Shown one piece after another: positions 44,490 to 55,732 of a stretch of DNA of 64,000 bases (positions within the stretch are counted from its first letter, which is position 1; each line of letters begins with the position of its first letter). The position numbers were made by a program, and so were the translations under genes. The DNA comes from Siphonodentalium dalli (Eukaryota; Mollusca; Scaphopoda; Gadilida; Siphonodentaliidae): NCBI GenBank assembly GCA_032622095.1, contig CP136068.1, positions 118,965,509 to 119,029,508 of the forward strand, written 5' to 3'. The notes beneath the pieces are model-generated. The model made no database searches. It saw nothing but the letters and a program-made list of their open reading frames with translations, and was not told the origin of the DNA.

Positions 44490-46190
44490 AATTAAAGTGT
44501 CAATGACACTGTAGCTCAACTTGGGTAGGCGTTAATTTTATGCTGAACAGTCAATAGCATGATAAAGAAGGAAAGTCAAAAAGTTTCAGTAAATGGATTG
44601 TATTGTGTAAATGAAATTAATTTCATTTCAAACATTTCTCAACTAAATGTGGGCTGCAGGGTTTGCCGATGGATTCAAATGTGAAATCCAAGATGGCTCC
44701 AGGCGCCCATGTTTTAAAAAAAAATTTGGAAGAATTGGACAGCTTTCATCAAGAGGTAACCATATGAAGTTTGAATGAGGGATGAGGAATGAGGGATGTG
44801 GCGCCGAAGGATTTAAATAGTAAAATCCAAAATGGCCACTGGCAGTGGCATGTTTTTTAACAAAATTTGGAAAATATCATTGGCTCCCATCTAGAGGTCA
44901 CCCTGAAGATCCTTATGAAGTTTGGTGACAATCGGATGAGGGATGTGGCCTGTAGGTTGCGGCAAAGGATTTAGTCATGCAAAGAATAAAATCCAAGATG
45001 GCCGCTGGCAACCGTGTATTTAAAAAAAATTCCGAAAACATCGTTGGCTTCTATCTAGAGGTCACCCCGAAGATTCTTATGAAGTTTGGTGACTATAGGA
45101 TGTGGGATGCAGCCTGTAGGTTGTGCCGAAGGATTTAGTCATGCAAAGAGTACAATCCATGATGGACGCTGGCAGCCATGTTTATCAATTAATTTCGGAA
45201 AAAATCGACGGCTCCCATCTAGAGGTCACCCTGAAAATGCATATAAAGTCTGGTGATGATAGGACAAGGGATGTGGTCTGTAGGGTGCGCCAAAGGATTT
45301 AGTCATGCAAAGAGTAAAATACAACATGGCTACCTGCGGCCATGTTTTTAATCGAAAATTGTTTAAATTTGATAGCGCTCATCGAGAGGTGATCCTAATC
45401 ATACCTGTTAATTTCTAAAATATTTCTTAGATATATGCGGGCTGCAGGGTGTGCTGATGGATTCAAATTTGAAATCCAAGATGGCTGCTGTTTTTTATGG
45501 AATTACAGAAATAATCGATTGCTCCCATCTAGAGGTCACCCCGAAGACCTGTATGAAGTTTGATGATGATCGAATGATGGATGTGGCCTGTAGTGTGTGA
45601 ACAAAGGATTTAGTCATGCAAAGAGTAAAATCCAAGATGGCTGCTAGCGTCCATGCTTTTTAAAAAATTTCGTAAATAATCGATGGCTCCCATGTAGAGG
45701 TCAACCAAAAGATCAATATGCAGTTTGGTGGCGATTAGATGAGGAATGTGGTCTGTAGGGTGTGCCAAATGATTTAGTCATACAAAGAGTAAAATTCAAG
45801 ATGGCTACCAGTGGCCATGTTTTTCATAAAAAAATCGCTAAAATTCGACAGCTCCCATCTGGAGGTGATCCTAAACATGCCTGTAAATTTTCAAAACATT
45901 TCTCCAATAAATGCGGACTGCAGGGTGTGCCAATAGATTCAAATTTGAAATCCAAAATTGCTGCTTGAGGCAGCTGCTTGAGGCCCAAGTTTTTTAAGGA
46001 ATTTAGGAAAAAAATTGATGGCTCCCATCTAGGGGTCACCCCAAAGATCCATATGAATTTGGTAATGATCGGATGAGGAATGCGGCCTGTAGGGTGAGCC
46101 AAAGGAAATTGTTGATGGATGCACAGACGAATGCATGCAAACACGACGGACGCCTATAGCTTAAACTTTACAAAGTAAATTTGAGCTAAA
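44490..46190 (+). repeat. Family A element, copy 4
   Basis: The 5' palindrome AGTGTCAATGACACT lies near 44496, followed by AGCTCAACTTGGG. About nine core units of the CCAAGATGGC and CATCTAGAGGTCACCC sub-type follow. The 3' hairpin TAGCTTAAACTTTACA / AGTAAATTTGAGCTA ends near 46189. It fills part of the last acid-phosphatase intron. Confidence 0.8.
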
Positions 46191-46485
46191 AAGTAAACAA
46201 GGAGATATTTTATTGTTGGCTCGGTCGCGGACAATTTCTGCCAATCTACTTTCGGTTCATCAACCAGGTTTGAAGATCGTCATAGATGGAAAACCATTTT
46301 TGTCTTTTATTTTCTGAGAGGGATTCACGCTACACCAGATAGTTGATAATACAGTTGTTCATTAATGTAATTATAAGCAATCAACATCGTTTTTAGCAGA
46401 ATTATAAGTATGTTGTTAATCCACTAACATTTCTATATGCTCATGAATCCATTGAACAACAACTTGATTTCAGAGATATACTTAC

Positions 46486-46602
46486 TTGGATGGCCATATC
46501 CCGTAGCTACAGTCACAACACCACACTCAACCAAAATGTCATCCGGAATGTATTTTTGAGAGAGTGCCTTAAATTCCTTAAACGGGCAGGAAAATTCACA
46601 AC
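46486..46602 (-). CDS. ACP2: Histidine acid phosphatase, penultimate exon
   Basis: A 117-nt exon lies between acceptor AATTTTGCAG and donor GTAAGT. With one base carried from the previous exon it encodes GCEFSCPFKEFKALSQKYIP and DDILVECGVVTVATGYGHP. Vertebrate ACP2 has [20 protein letters not shown] followed by KDWQQEC at this place. The paired cysteines, the P-L/F-x-x-F spacing and the EC end are conserved. Phase is 1 in and 1 out, consistent with both neighbours. It leads from the phosphatase fold to the membrane anchor. Confidence 0.88.
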
Positions 46603-46960
46603 CTGCAAAATTTTAGAAAAGCTGAGAAACTACTGAAAACACAGAATTTCCATATATTTCCATAAAAATAATGGGTAGATCATCACCACTATGTGAGTTT
46701 CCGAGATCTGTATTCAAGTTGAGCTGTGTTTTCCAGGAAGTGTATCGGCATGTCCAGAGGACATGATCGTGTGCAACACAGATAATTAAGGCAGCAGGTC
46801 TTGAATATCAAACTTGGATGGTGATAACAATATAATCTAACAAGTGGTACGCTATCGCGTGGCATTTGCCCCTGACCGTAGCAATTCGGATTAAGCATGG
46901 ACGAAACTGCGGATATCCGAGGAGGTCTATATGACCATTCCAAAAGAAGTTCGTACAGAA
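46603..46960. other. Acid phosphatase intron, nothing recognised
   Basis: No feature was recognised before the family D repeat begins. Confidence 0.45.
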
Positions 46961-49575
46961 ATGTTGACTAAAAAACCCAAAACAAGTGATCCGGAAACCC
47001 AAAAACAAGTGAAAATTCAAATTTTCTAAGTTGCAAAAAGGGCCATAACTCTGGCAAAAATCATCAGATCATACCCAAATTCGCACTTGACATGTATTTT
47101 CATATAACTGAAATACGGGATTTGCAATCGTACCACCAAAGCTCACCCTATCATTTGGAAACCCAAAAAACAAGAGAAAAATTTAATTTTCTAAGTCAAA
47201 AAAGGCCCATAACTCAGGTGAAAATGGGTGGACGAAACCCGCGCTATGCACGTAGCTGTTCCCCCATGCTGCTCTATCACCATACCAAATATCAGCTAAA
47301 TCTGCCCAGCAGTTGCTGAACAATAATGCAAAATGTTTGTACGGACGGACAAAATTGAATTTTCTATGTAAAAAAAGGGCCATAACTCAGGTGAAAATGG
47401 GTGGACGAAACCCGCGCTATGCATGTAGCTGTTCCCGCATGCTGCTCTATCACCATACCAAATATCAGCTAAATCTGCCCAGCGGTTGCTGAACAATAAT
47501 GCAAAATGTTTGTACGGACGTACGGACAGAAGGACGAACAAATGGGTAGATATGTGGCTCCGACCTATGTGGCTAGAAATGGTAATGTGGCTTTAGTTTT
47601 TATGTGGCTTCTCAAGTAGCCATAAAATTTTATGTGGCTATCAAGTAGTAGATAGTGATAAAACTCCAGATTATGGATTCATAACCTGTTGGAATTATAG
47701 CAGAAGAAGCTGATTAAAACTCAAAAACTTGCACACAGCAACTGGGACAGTGGAATAGGAGAAACTGACAGGTCCGTGATTGGGTGGCTAGCCACATAAA
47801 TGTCAGTCAGTGTCCGACATCTCCTATTGACAGGTCATGGATGTCTAAATCGATGGACTTTTTGTTTCCAAATTTTGAGTGACTACAAAATTAAACAAGC
47901 TAGTGCACCGCTGGGCGGAGGTAACGCCCCCGACTGTACAATCAGAGAGGATTTTTCTTATTTTTGTGCAAATGCTTATTAAATGGCACTTTGTAAAGTT
48001 ATGTTATTCATGAGTAAACAATCCAAAATCAAGTTATCATCTGGAAACCAAAAAAAGTAGCAGAAAACCTGAATTTTCTAAGTCCAAAAAGGGGCGTAAC
48101 TCTGGAAAAAATGGGCGGACGAAACCGCAGTTATGGGGAAATCTTGTCCCCCCGGCTGGTCTATTAGCATACCAAAGATCAACTGAATTGAGTTAGTGAA
48201 ACCAAAGTTATGAGTTGAAACGTTCGTACGGACAATTTTCTAAGTCCAAAAAGGGGCGTAACTCGGGAAAAATTGGCGGACGAAACCGCAGTTATGGGGA
48301 AATCTTGTCCCTCCGGCTGGTCTATTAGCATACCAAAGATCAACTGAATTGAGTTAGCGAAACCAAAGTTATGAGTTGAAACGTTGTACGGACAATTTTC
48401 TAAGTCCAAAAAGGGGCGTAACTCTGGAAAAAATGGGCGGACGAAACCGCAGTTATGGGGAAATCTTGTCCCCCCGGCTGGTCTATTAGCATACCAAAGA
48501 TCAACTGAATTGAGTTAGCGAAACCAAAGTTATGAGTTGAAACGTTCGTATGGGTCGACAATTTTCTAAGTCCAAAAAGGGGAGTAACTCTGGAAAAAAT
48601 GGGGCGGACGAAACCGCAGTTATGGGGAAATCTTGTCACCCCGGCTGGTCTATTAGCATACCAAAGATCAACTGAATTGAGTTAGCAAAACCAAAGTTTT
48701 GAGTTGAAACGTTCGGAAGGACGGAAAGACGGACGGACGTAAGGACGGACGGAAGGACGGACGGAAGGACGGACGTACCAACAAATGGGTAGATATGTGG
48801 CTTCGACCTATGTGGCTAGAAATGGTAATGTGGCTTTAGTTTTTATGTGGCTTCTCAAGTAGCCATAAAATTTTAAGTGGCTATCAAGTAGTAGATAGTG
48901 ATAAAACTCCAGATTATGGATTCATAACATGTTGGAATTATAGCAGAAGAAGCTGATTAAAACTCAAAAACTTGCTCACAGCAACTGGGACAGTGGAATA
49001 GGAGAAACTGACAGGTCCGTGATTGGGTGGCTAGCCACATAAATGTCTTGTCAGTGTCCGACATCTCCTATTGACGGGTCATGGATGTCTAAATCGATGG
49101 ACTTTTTTTTTCCAAATTTTGAGTGACTACAAAATTAAATATGCTGATTAGGCCAAATAGATCATTTTAGAACGTCCATCTGAAAGCTGTTACGTGGCTA
49201 GCCACGCAACGGAAGTTATGCACATAAATATCCATTTTACACAATCTTAGCCACAAAAGTAGTCATTAGTAAACACGGATGGACGGAAGGACGGACGGAA
49301 GGACGGACGGACGGAGGGCTCCACTATATACCCCCAAATCTCCATCGGAGATCGGGGGCATAATAAGCTGATTAGGCTAAATAGATCATTTTTAAACATC
49401 CATCTGAAAGCTGTTACGTGGCTAGCCACGCAACGGAAGTTATGCACATAAATATCCATTTTACACAATCTTAGCCACATAAGTAGTCATTAGTAAACAC
49501 AGACGTATGTACATACGTACGGACAGACGGAGACGGAGACTATACACCCGCCGACTTCTAGTCGGGGGCATAATA
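46961..49575 (+). repeat. Hairpin-ended tandem-repeat elements, family D (rearranged)
   Basis: Two units with GGCCCATAACTCAGGTG (about 47040-47530) are followed by four ~163-bp units with TTTTCTAAGTCCAAAAAGGG and CGAAACCGCAGTTATGGGG (48060-48715), then a GGAC/GGAA tract (48717-48775). A ~365-bp segment starting ACAAATGGGTAGATATGTGG occurs twice (47529-47895, 48779-49141). The 3' end occurs twice in tandem (49141-49361, 49369-49575). Each ends with a GGAC tract and a hairpin, CCCCCAAATCTCC / GGAGATCGGGGG and CCCGCCGACTTCTAGTCGGGGG, followed by GCATAATAA. It lies in the acid phosphatase intron. Confidence 0.75.
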
Positions 49576-50160
49576 AATCTCAACGATATGCCGATACTTT
49601 ATGTTCCGTAAACACACGTACAATCATTGCTGACACAATATATATGCTACAATATGTCATAAAATACGTTGGATGTTGTCGGTTGGTATATCATTGGTCC
49701 AACGTAATGCCAACGTAGATGACGTAGAAACCTCTGACGTCAAACTCTATGCGCGCGCACAACGGATCAGGCGTCTGCTTTTCTTATTGCGCGCTTTGTT
49801 CTGGTTCTCGTTCAGTGTTGCTGCTGGTATTGATTTGAGCAAATAAAGGATTCAGTTTCTTTAATTTGGAATTCAAGGATTTGTTCGTTCTTTAGATGCC
49901 ACCTTTGGTCATCGGGTCGCTATCCGAGGTAGGTTAACGTTTGTGAGAAACTACTCTTTTGTGCAAAACTAATTATTTTTCCCAATATTTTTCTTGGAAT
50001 CACAAAGTTCTGAATGTTTGCACGGCGTACATATAAGGTATAGCGGAGAATACTTATTGACATGCATAGTACATGCAGTTTCTCACAAACTTGCATCAGA
50101 TAGCGACATGGTGGCTGAAGGTGGTAACTGAATTATGAACGGATTATTGGATGCCAAAAA
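49576..50160. other. Non-coding; loose inverted repeat at about 49897 and 50104
   Basis: CCACCTTTGGTCATCGGGTC with GCTATC near 49900 is the approximate inverse of GATAGCGACATGGTGGCTGAAGGTGG near 50100, enclosing GTTTGTGAGAAACT / AGTTTCTCACAAAC. This is a diverged inverted-repeat element of about 230 bp. A GC-rich patch lies at 49735-49800. Confidence 0.45.
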
Positions 50161-50164
50161 AAAA

Positions 50165-50440
50165 AAAAAATCCCCAACGTTATGCCAACCAATTTAGTTT
50201 GAGTTCCCAACATTGTCCCTCCGTTGGGTCAACGTTATGCCAACCATGTGCCAACGCTCTGTATATGTCGTCCAACGTTGGCCCAATGCTGGTTGTGCCA
50301 ACGTTGTGCTGGTTGTGCCCAATGCGTTGGCCCAAAATTGACCCAATGAGCAAAATTACGTTGGCCCAACGTTGGGTTGCCAAAGTTGGCCCAACCATTC
50401 AGATGCTGGTTGTGCCAACGTTGGCCCAACCATGTCATGC
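50165..50440. repeat. CCAACGTTGGCC minisatellite
   Basis: Many overlapping copies of CCAACGTTGG / GCCCAACGTT / GGTTGTGCCAACGTT are spaced irregularly at roughly 20-40 bp. The core is self-complementary, so ORFs appear on both strands. They are not genes. Confidence 0.75.
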
Positions 50441-50520
50441 TATCTGGGGAAGCATTATGTCATCAATGATTGTGTTTGTGAATATGTGCTAAATCAAACC
50501 TTGGCCATTTTATGTAAAAT

Positions 50521-50560
50521 GCAAGTTGAGCGATAGTGCCATTGACACTTTCATTTGCCA
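50521..50560 (-). repeat. Solo 5' end of a family A element (inverted)
   Basis: GCAAGTTGAGCGATAGTGCC, followed by ATTGACACTTTCATTT, is the reverse complement of the family A 5' terminus with a few changes. Confidence 0.65.
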
Positions 50561-50566
50561 TTAGGC

Positions 50567-51448
50567 ATTTTATTTTTTATGACTTGGTTTACCGATTTCT
50601 TTGGCTCAAAGGTAGGGGAGGTGGGAGGAAAAAAAATAAAAATAAAATCTGTATATATTTTTAAAAAAATTTAAATTGTCAAAAAATAGGGTCGGGAGAA
50701 ATAAAATATTTGCTGTATAATAATCTCCTCATCTAAAAAAAGCACGGGCAAATATATATTTTTATTTTGATGTTTCTTTAAAGCATGATACGAATAGATG
50801 ATAAAATATTGCCAATATCAGTGTCCGCCATGTTGGTGTTGACATTCTATACCATAAACATCACCGGGAGGCTTCGCTGTTCAAACGGAGGTTGTTGACA
50901 TTTTTCTAATTTTTTGTATATGTCTGGATTAATATTCCCATTGGCGGAAATAAAAAAAAAACGAAAACTAAAATTTTTATATTTTTATTGACAAACTTTT
51001 TTTTTGGGTAGGGAATTCCGTAAACCAAGTAATAAAAAATAAAATGCCTTACCATAAAAAATGTATCAGTTGATTTGAAGTGATATTATAAATTATCTTT
51101 GGCAAAATCAGGGGTAGATGGAGATTTTATACCTGGATGTTGATTTCCGTCGAGGGCTTCAAAAAGGGACATTCAGGCTTCAAATATCCATATACCCCAC
51201 AAAGTTGCCAGATATAACAATTTTGTCTCTTCCAACAACCTGGTTAACAATGATTGATTTGGGATTTTAAATTTTATATTTTCGCATAGTGCTCTTTCCA
51301 TCAATGTATCACATTATTATAATCAATAATGATCAAGGAAATATGGGTTGATACAAAAATCGGACTTGGCACTGAAAGGGTTAAAATGAAAACCGCTTTG
51401 GATAAGAGACTTGAATGGTGACATGGGTTCCTGGCCCTGAATATGCCT
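50567..51448. other. Acid phosphatase intron, nothing recognised
   Basis: AT-rich with several A/T runs. No exon or repeat family was recognised, although GTGTTGACATTCT and GTTGTTGACATTTTTC suggest small internal duplications. Confidence 0.4.
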
Positions 51449-51452
51449 TTAA

Positions 51453-51671
51453 CACTTTCATAACGGGAGCTGCGCTGGTGCAGCATTAAATATCCTGTGC
51501 CAGTGCATTTTCTTATACATGCGAGTCTCTCATAGGGAGCCTAGCATATATCAGAGAATGCACTGGCTTACACTTAGGACTAGGTCAATATTATGGGAGA
51601 CTCGCATATATAAGAGAATGCATTGGCACGGGTTTTTCGCAAAATTTCAGGAAGCTCCAGTCATGGAGGGG
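51453..51671. mobile_element. P2 MITE with both TTAA sites
   Basis: TTAA at 51449-51452 and 51672-51675. The ends are CACTTTCATAACGGGAGCTG and CAGGAAGCTCCAGTCATGGAGGGG. The palindromic arms contain CTCGCATATATAAGAGAATG. It ends about 40 bp from the acid phosphatase exon donor at 51714. Confidence 0.75.
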
Positions 51672-51714
51672 TTAAGTAAATGTCCTTTATCACCACACTA
51701 CTACTGTAACCAAC

Positions 51715-51889
51715 CTGGTTTAGTCAACGGGTATGGATCTTTTTTTGTATCATTTTTATAGTAGATTTCCACAACAGGCTGTCCGGGACTCTTCTCATGC
51801 AATTCCACCATTACTGTTGCACAGTACTGAGGTGACCTCTTGTTGTGAACTTCAAGGAAGTTTAGAACAGCATCTACTGTCTCATCATG
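51715..51889 (-). CDS. ACP2: Histidine acid phosphatase, exon with the HD catalytic motif
   Basis: A 175-nt exon lies between acceptor TTGTTTGCAG and a GT donor (GTTGGT, weaker than consensus). It encodes HDETVDAVLNFLEVHNKRSP, QYCATVMVELHEKSPGQPVV and EIYYKNDTKKDPYPLTKP. In the histidine acid phosphatase family the HD pair supplies the proton-donor side of the active site. Vertebrate ACP2 reads YSAHDTTLVALQMALDVYN, ASCHIFELYQ and [20 protein letters not shown] here. Phase 0 in (after YSG of the previous exon), phase 1 out (the G of PGC). Confidence 0.92.
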
Positions 51890-51984
51890 CTGCAAACAAG
51901 AATAATTAGAGGTGAGACTGTCCCAATGGGTCTAAGGATATCCCCAACAGAGCACATGGGCTATACAAAAATTAACCATTTTAA

Positions 51985-52513
51985 CCCTTTACCCAACAAA
52001 CCGACCAAAAACGCCCAAATAAAGCTTCAACAGCCTAAAATATCTTCGGTCTGTCTCAATAACACCATACACATATGGATATCATTGGAACCGGTTCATT
52101 GACCACATTGTGATGGTTACAGTTATGCCCTGTGCCAATGCATTATCTTATATATGCGAGTCGACCATAGGTCGCCTCGCATATATAAGAGAATGCATTG
52201 GCCTAACAATTGTTTACAATTTTAATAATTTGTTCTTGTATTCTTTAACAATTTTATAATTTCACCCATACAGAGCCCCAGACAAACATGAGCAGACGAC
52301 ACTCTTCTATATGCTTCTATATATGTGTGGGGCTCCCTGCAGGGTAATGGATGTTTTTTATTTTATGTCCTAAAAATTTTAAGATAGACCACATTGTGAT
52401 GGTTACAGTTATGCCCTGTGCCAATGCATTATCTTATATATGCGAGTCGACCATAGGTCGCCTCGCATATATAAGAGAATGCATTGGCACAGGGCCGTTC
52501 TGTTGGGTAAAGG
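51985..52513 (-). mobile_element. P1 MITE copy 4 with an internal duplication
   Basis: TTAA at 51981-51984 and 52514-52517. It is reverse-oriented relative to the other copies. ATTGTGATGGTTACAGTTATG and the following palindrome occur twice (about 52108 and 52390), separated by unrelated sequence. Confidence 0.8.
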
Positions 52514-52858
52514 GTTAAAAGAAGAAGACTCTTTCGATGCTCAAATTATGCATATGTAATTTGGTAGCAGGGTAAAAAATGGTAATAACTCAACTAAAAT
52601 ACGTCCAACCTATCTCCTAATCTCAAGTGCACAGGTTATAGTGGTGGTAAATATACATCCAACCTATCTCGTAATCTCAAGTGCACAGGTTATAGTGGTG
52701 GTAAATATATGCGCCAAGTTTCAAAAAAGCTTGCACAAAATTACAAAAGGGGGATATCAATAGTAAAATGAATGGTTCTCACAATTCCAGGAGCACAGGT
52801 TCCGATGATGGTCAATAATTGGGACAAGTTTCAAAATATTGACTTAAGTAGTACAAGC

Positions 52859-54287
52859 CAGTGTTCACGCTGTCAGTGGCCAAAGTTGTCAATGGCCACT
52901 TTTTTTTTAAAGTAGCCACAATTTTTTTTTTTCCAAACCTTTTTCCAACCACAAATGGAGACAGAAATCTAGTTCAAAATCACTGAATAGATGGACGAAA
53001 TTAGGCGAAGAAATATCGCTGGTTTTGGACACGCAGGTTTAATACTTCGGATACATCATACGATGACAACCCAAATTTATTTTGTAAGGGGAGCGTTTAT
53101 TGATGGTGATGGTTGTACAAATGCGATTACTAATCATCAAAAACCTTAATCTCTGCACTGGCTATATCATAGTTTGTTGACTAGGCAGTCTGTAAGATGA
53201 AATACGTAAATGCATTGTCCTATAATTTGATGTACCAGCGATGCATGTCAGTTACGTAATGTGTCGTAAACTGCCTTCCGTCTTGTAACAACAACAGGGC
53301 TTAAAGGGGTACTGTACCCCAATTACAATAAATTCCCGGTGACAATAACGATCTAATATCAATATTATATTTTAAAATAACTAATTTGAGTCGACGATGT
53401 CTACTGAAAACGTTCCGGTTAACAGGCTATCACAAAAGTAAAATTGAATTATTTAATATAAATTCATTTATGGCTGGAGTCATAAAATGGAGAATTATGC
53501 CAGTACGAGTTACCGTTCTTGAAATAGTATCTGTTGCGTGTCTTTTATCGACGGCCGTTCGCGAACATTATTGAGTTGCACACATAACATGTTACCTGCA
53601 AAAGAAAGGCCCGCTATAACCGAATCGGAAAAAGGAGAAAGAAACAAAAGTCCTGAAGCGTCAATAATTTTATACGGAGTGAGATTGTTCGATGGATGAG
53701 ATTGGATGCATCAATTGAAGCTGTGAACAATGAACTTCCGGTTCTTCCTGCGACATGAGTCTTCTCCGGTGAAGGTCAAAAACATGGCGCGTAGTTTGAA
53801 ATCGTAATATTTTTGTTTCCAAGATCAATATTTTCTTCGCTTAATTAGGTTTACACGAAACTCATATAACACGAACACAATCTAACTTGAAAGTAATTTC
53901 AATGGGAGTAAATAAAAAAAATTTCTATCCCTGTGTACAGTACCCCTTTAACACCATAAAGGTTATTAATACAACAATAGGTATTCAACAGTTATCACCT
54001 CACGATAATAAGCAACATAATTGTTGTTTTATTGCGGCGAAAATAGCGATGACAACTAGCACACCTCATTACATAATCAGTTGGCGAACATGGTGTCAGC
54101 GACATGACATAGAGTCACAGAGTTATATATTTAAAAAAATTTAATTTAGTCATTAATTGTGAGCCCAGAAAATGAGGATTTAATTAGGACAAAAAACATT
54201 TGGCCAATTTTTTTTTTATTTGGCCACTAAAAATTTCATTTGGCCACTTTTATGGCCAGAAATGTTTTCGGTCCAACGCGAACAATG
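52859..54287. mobile_element. hAT-like non-autonomous element
   Basis: The ends are CAGTGTTCACGCTG and (inverted) CATTGTTCGCGTTG. Flanking 8-mers GTACAAGC (52851-52858) and ATACAAGC (54288-54295) match at seven of eight. Subterminal TGGCCACTTTTT-like words are inverted at both ends (about 52890 and 54220-54255). There is no transposase. A TTAA element is nested inside. Confidence 0.75.
53305..53947. mobile_element. TTAA-flanked element nested in the hAT element
   Basis: TTAA at 53301-53304 and 53948-53951, with ends AGGGGTACTGTACCCC and GTACAGTACCCCT. Inside is a 62-codon ORF (53386-53574) with no family resemblance. The interior is less repetitive than the MITEs. Confidence 0.75.
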
Positions 54288-54580
54288 ATACAAGCTCAGA
54301 CATATTTACAGGGTTTCATACAAATTCTAAGTTGAAAAAGGGGGATAATTATTAACTCCACTAAAAAAAAGTCAGACGGATCTATAATCGCAGATGCACA
54401 GACTCATTCACAAACTATCTTCAGGCTCCATTCCCCGAATATCCAACTCAACATAGTATGTTTATCTCGTACAACAAACAAGAAGTCAGTACGAATTTTT
54501 CGGTATTTATTGTATATAACCCTAGAGTCCACAATAAGTGACCATGCATATATGGTTGATATTTAATTAACTAGCCTTAC

Positions 54581-54669
54581 CCCGGAGTACATAAATATTT
54601 TCTGAGTCAATCTTGGCTCTGGACTAGTGATGTTTTCCATATGACTGATCATCTCTTTGAGTAGAGGTC
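54581..54669 (-). CDS. ACP2: Histidine acid phosphatase, exon before the HD motif
   Basis: An 89-nt exon lies between acceptor TGTTTTACAG and donor GTAAGG. It takes one upstream base (making Gly) and encodes PLLKEMISHMENITSPEPRL and TQKIFMYSG, ending in phase 0. Vertebrate ACP2 has GPLL- or GVLL-type start, then QIRKNLT, and LLVYSAHD across the same junction. MENIT gives a potential N-glycosylation site (N-I-T), fitting a lumenal enzyme. The exons carrying the RHGDR active-site motif are upstream and were not found between here and the right edge, so the gene is either very long or truncated at its 5' end. Confidence 0.88.
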
Positions 54670-54860
54670 CTGTAAAACAGTTGAAGGATGATCAGTGTAT
54701 GATAACCTTGAGACAAATCTTTATCAATTGTATATTAAAGATGCTCTATCTCTTCCAGACATCACTTCCAATAAAAATGTTTTGGAGAAACTAGTACTTA
54801 AGACACGCCTGCTGCCTGCATTATTATGCCCTTAAAACACAAGAAAGATACCTTAACATA

Positions 54861-55069
54861 CAGTAATGCCCTAAATAATTGACTCCTTAACCACAGCAGA
54901 ATTATGGGCAACTTTTCAGGATTTAGTCGGAAATATAGCTTGTTGCCATTCATCGGAAAGTTCTCACAGATTTCCGATGAATGGCAACAAGCCATCTTTC
55001 CAACTGAATCCTGAAAAGTTACCCATAATTTTGCTGTGGTTAATGAGTCGATTAGTTAGAGCATTACTG
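54861..55069. mobile_element. TA-type palindromic MITE
   Basis: TA-flanked full palindrome (CAGTAATGCCCTAAATAATT to AGAGCATTACTG), 209 bp, just upstream of the acid phosphatase exon at 54669. Confidence 0.85.
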
Positions 55070-55595
55070 TATATCCAATTTAAGGGGTTTCCACACCTGA
55101 GCTATGTCAGGAGGTGGAAAGTTTAGATGGACCTACACAGAAAACTACTTAATTGTTAAGTTAGTAGAGCCTAACAGTAAAAGTCTTGAATGGCAATTTA
55201 ATTGTCTTTTGAGTTCAATACTGCTTCAAGAATCTCAGCATAATGCTTGGTTTGTTAGAAAATTGTGGGAAGCCATTACCTTGAACTGTTTGAATTCAAT
55301 GTTTATTGAGACATTTGCTCACAAAAGCCAAAGAAAATCATGCAATCTCGAGCTGGGATCACACCTAATGTGAAGTAGATTATTGAGGAACAAGAAATAT
55401 AATCTCTGCCTTAATGTTTGTTCAATGTTATATAGTTCAGAACAGGGTCAGCACATCAAAATGTTCCCAGGAATAGGACTGGATGATATAATCTCTACGG
55501 GGTGTGAGCCAGAGTAGAGACTCATGATATGATCTAGGAGTATGGATACAAGTTGGACTGGCATTTTTATGTGTGGAATGTGAACAAACCAACTA
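55070..55595. other. Non-coding, nothing recognised
   Basis: An 89-codon plus-strand ORF (55104-55373) has no family resemblance and no splice context. Confidence 0.4.
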
Positions 55596-55674
55596 CTGTA
55601 ATACCCTAATATTTCCGACTAAATTACCCATAATTCTGCTGTGGTTAAGGAGTCGATTATTTAGGGCATTAATG
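55596..55674. mobile_element. TA-type MITE, heavily deleted
   Basis: CTGTAATACCCTAAT is joined to ATTTCCGACTAAAT and then the right arm TAATTCTGCTGTGGTTAAGG to GGGCATTA. Confidence 0.65.
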
Positions 55675-55732
55675 TAGCATCCATTCTCCATGGAACACAA
55701 GCAAATCAACATCCATTACTTACAAACCTTGA

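Larger units (their letters stand above)
51903..54411 (+). repeat. Family B element, copy 3, broken by nested insertions
   Basis: The 5' end is AGAGGTGAGACTGTCCCAATG at 51908. Core-like words (TAATCTCAAGTGCACAGGTT, GCCAAGTTTCAAAA, GGGGATAA, ATCGCAGATGCACA) continue at 52525-52858 and 54288-54411. The interruptions are a P1 MITE (51985-52513) and a hAT element (52859-54287). No terminal hairpin was found. Confidence 0.65.
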
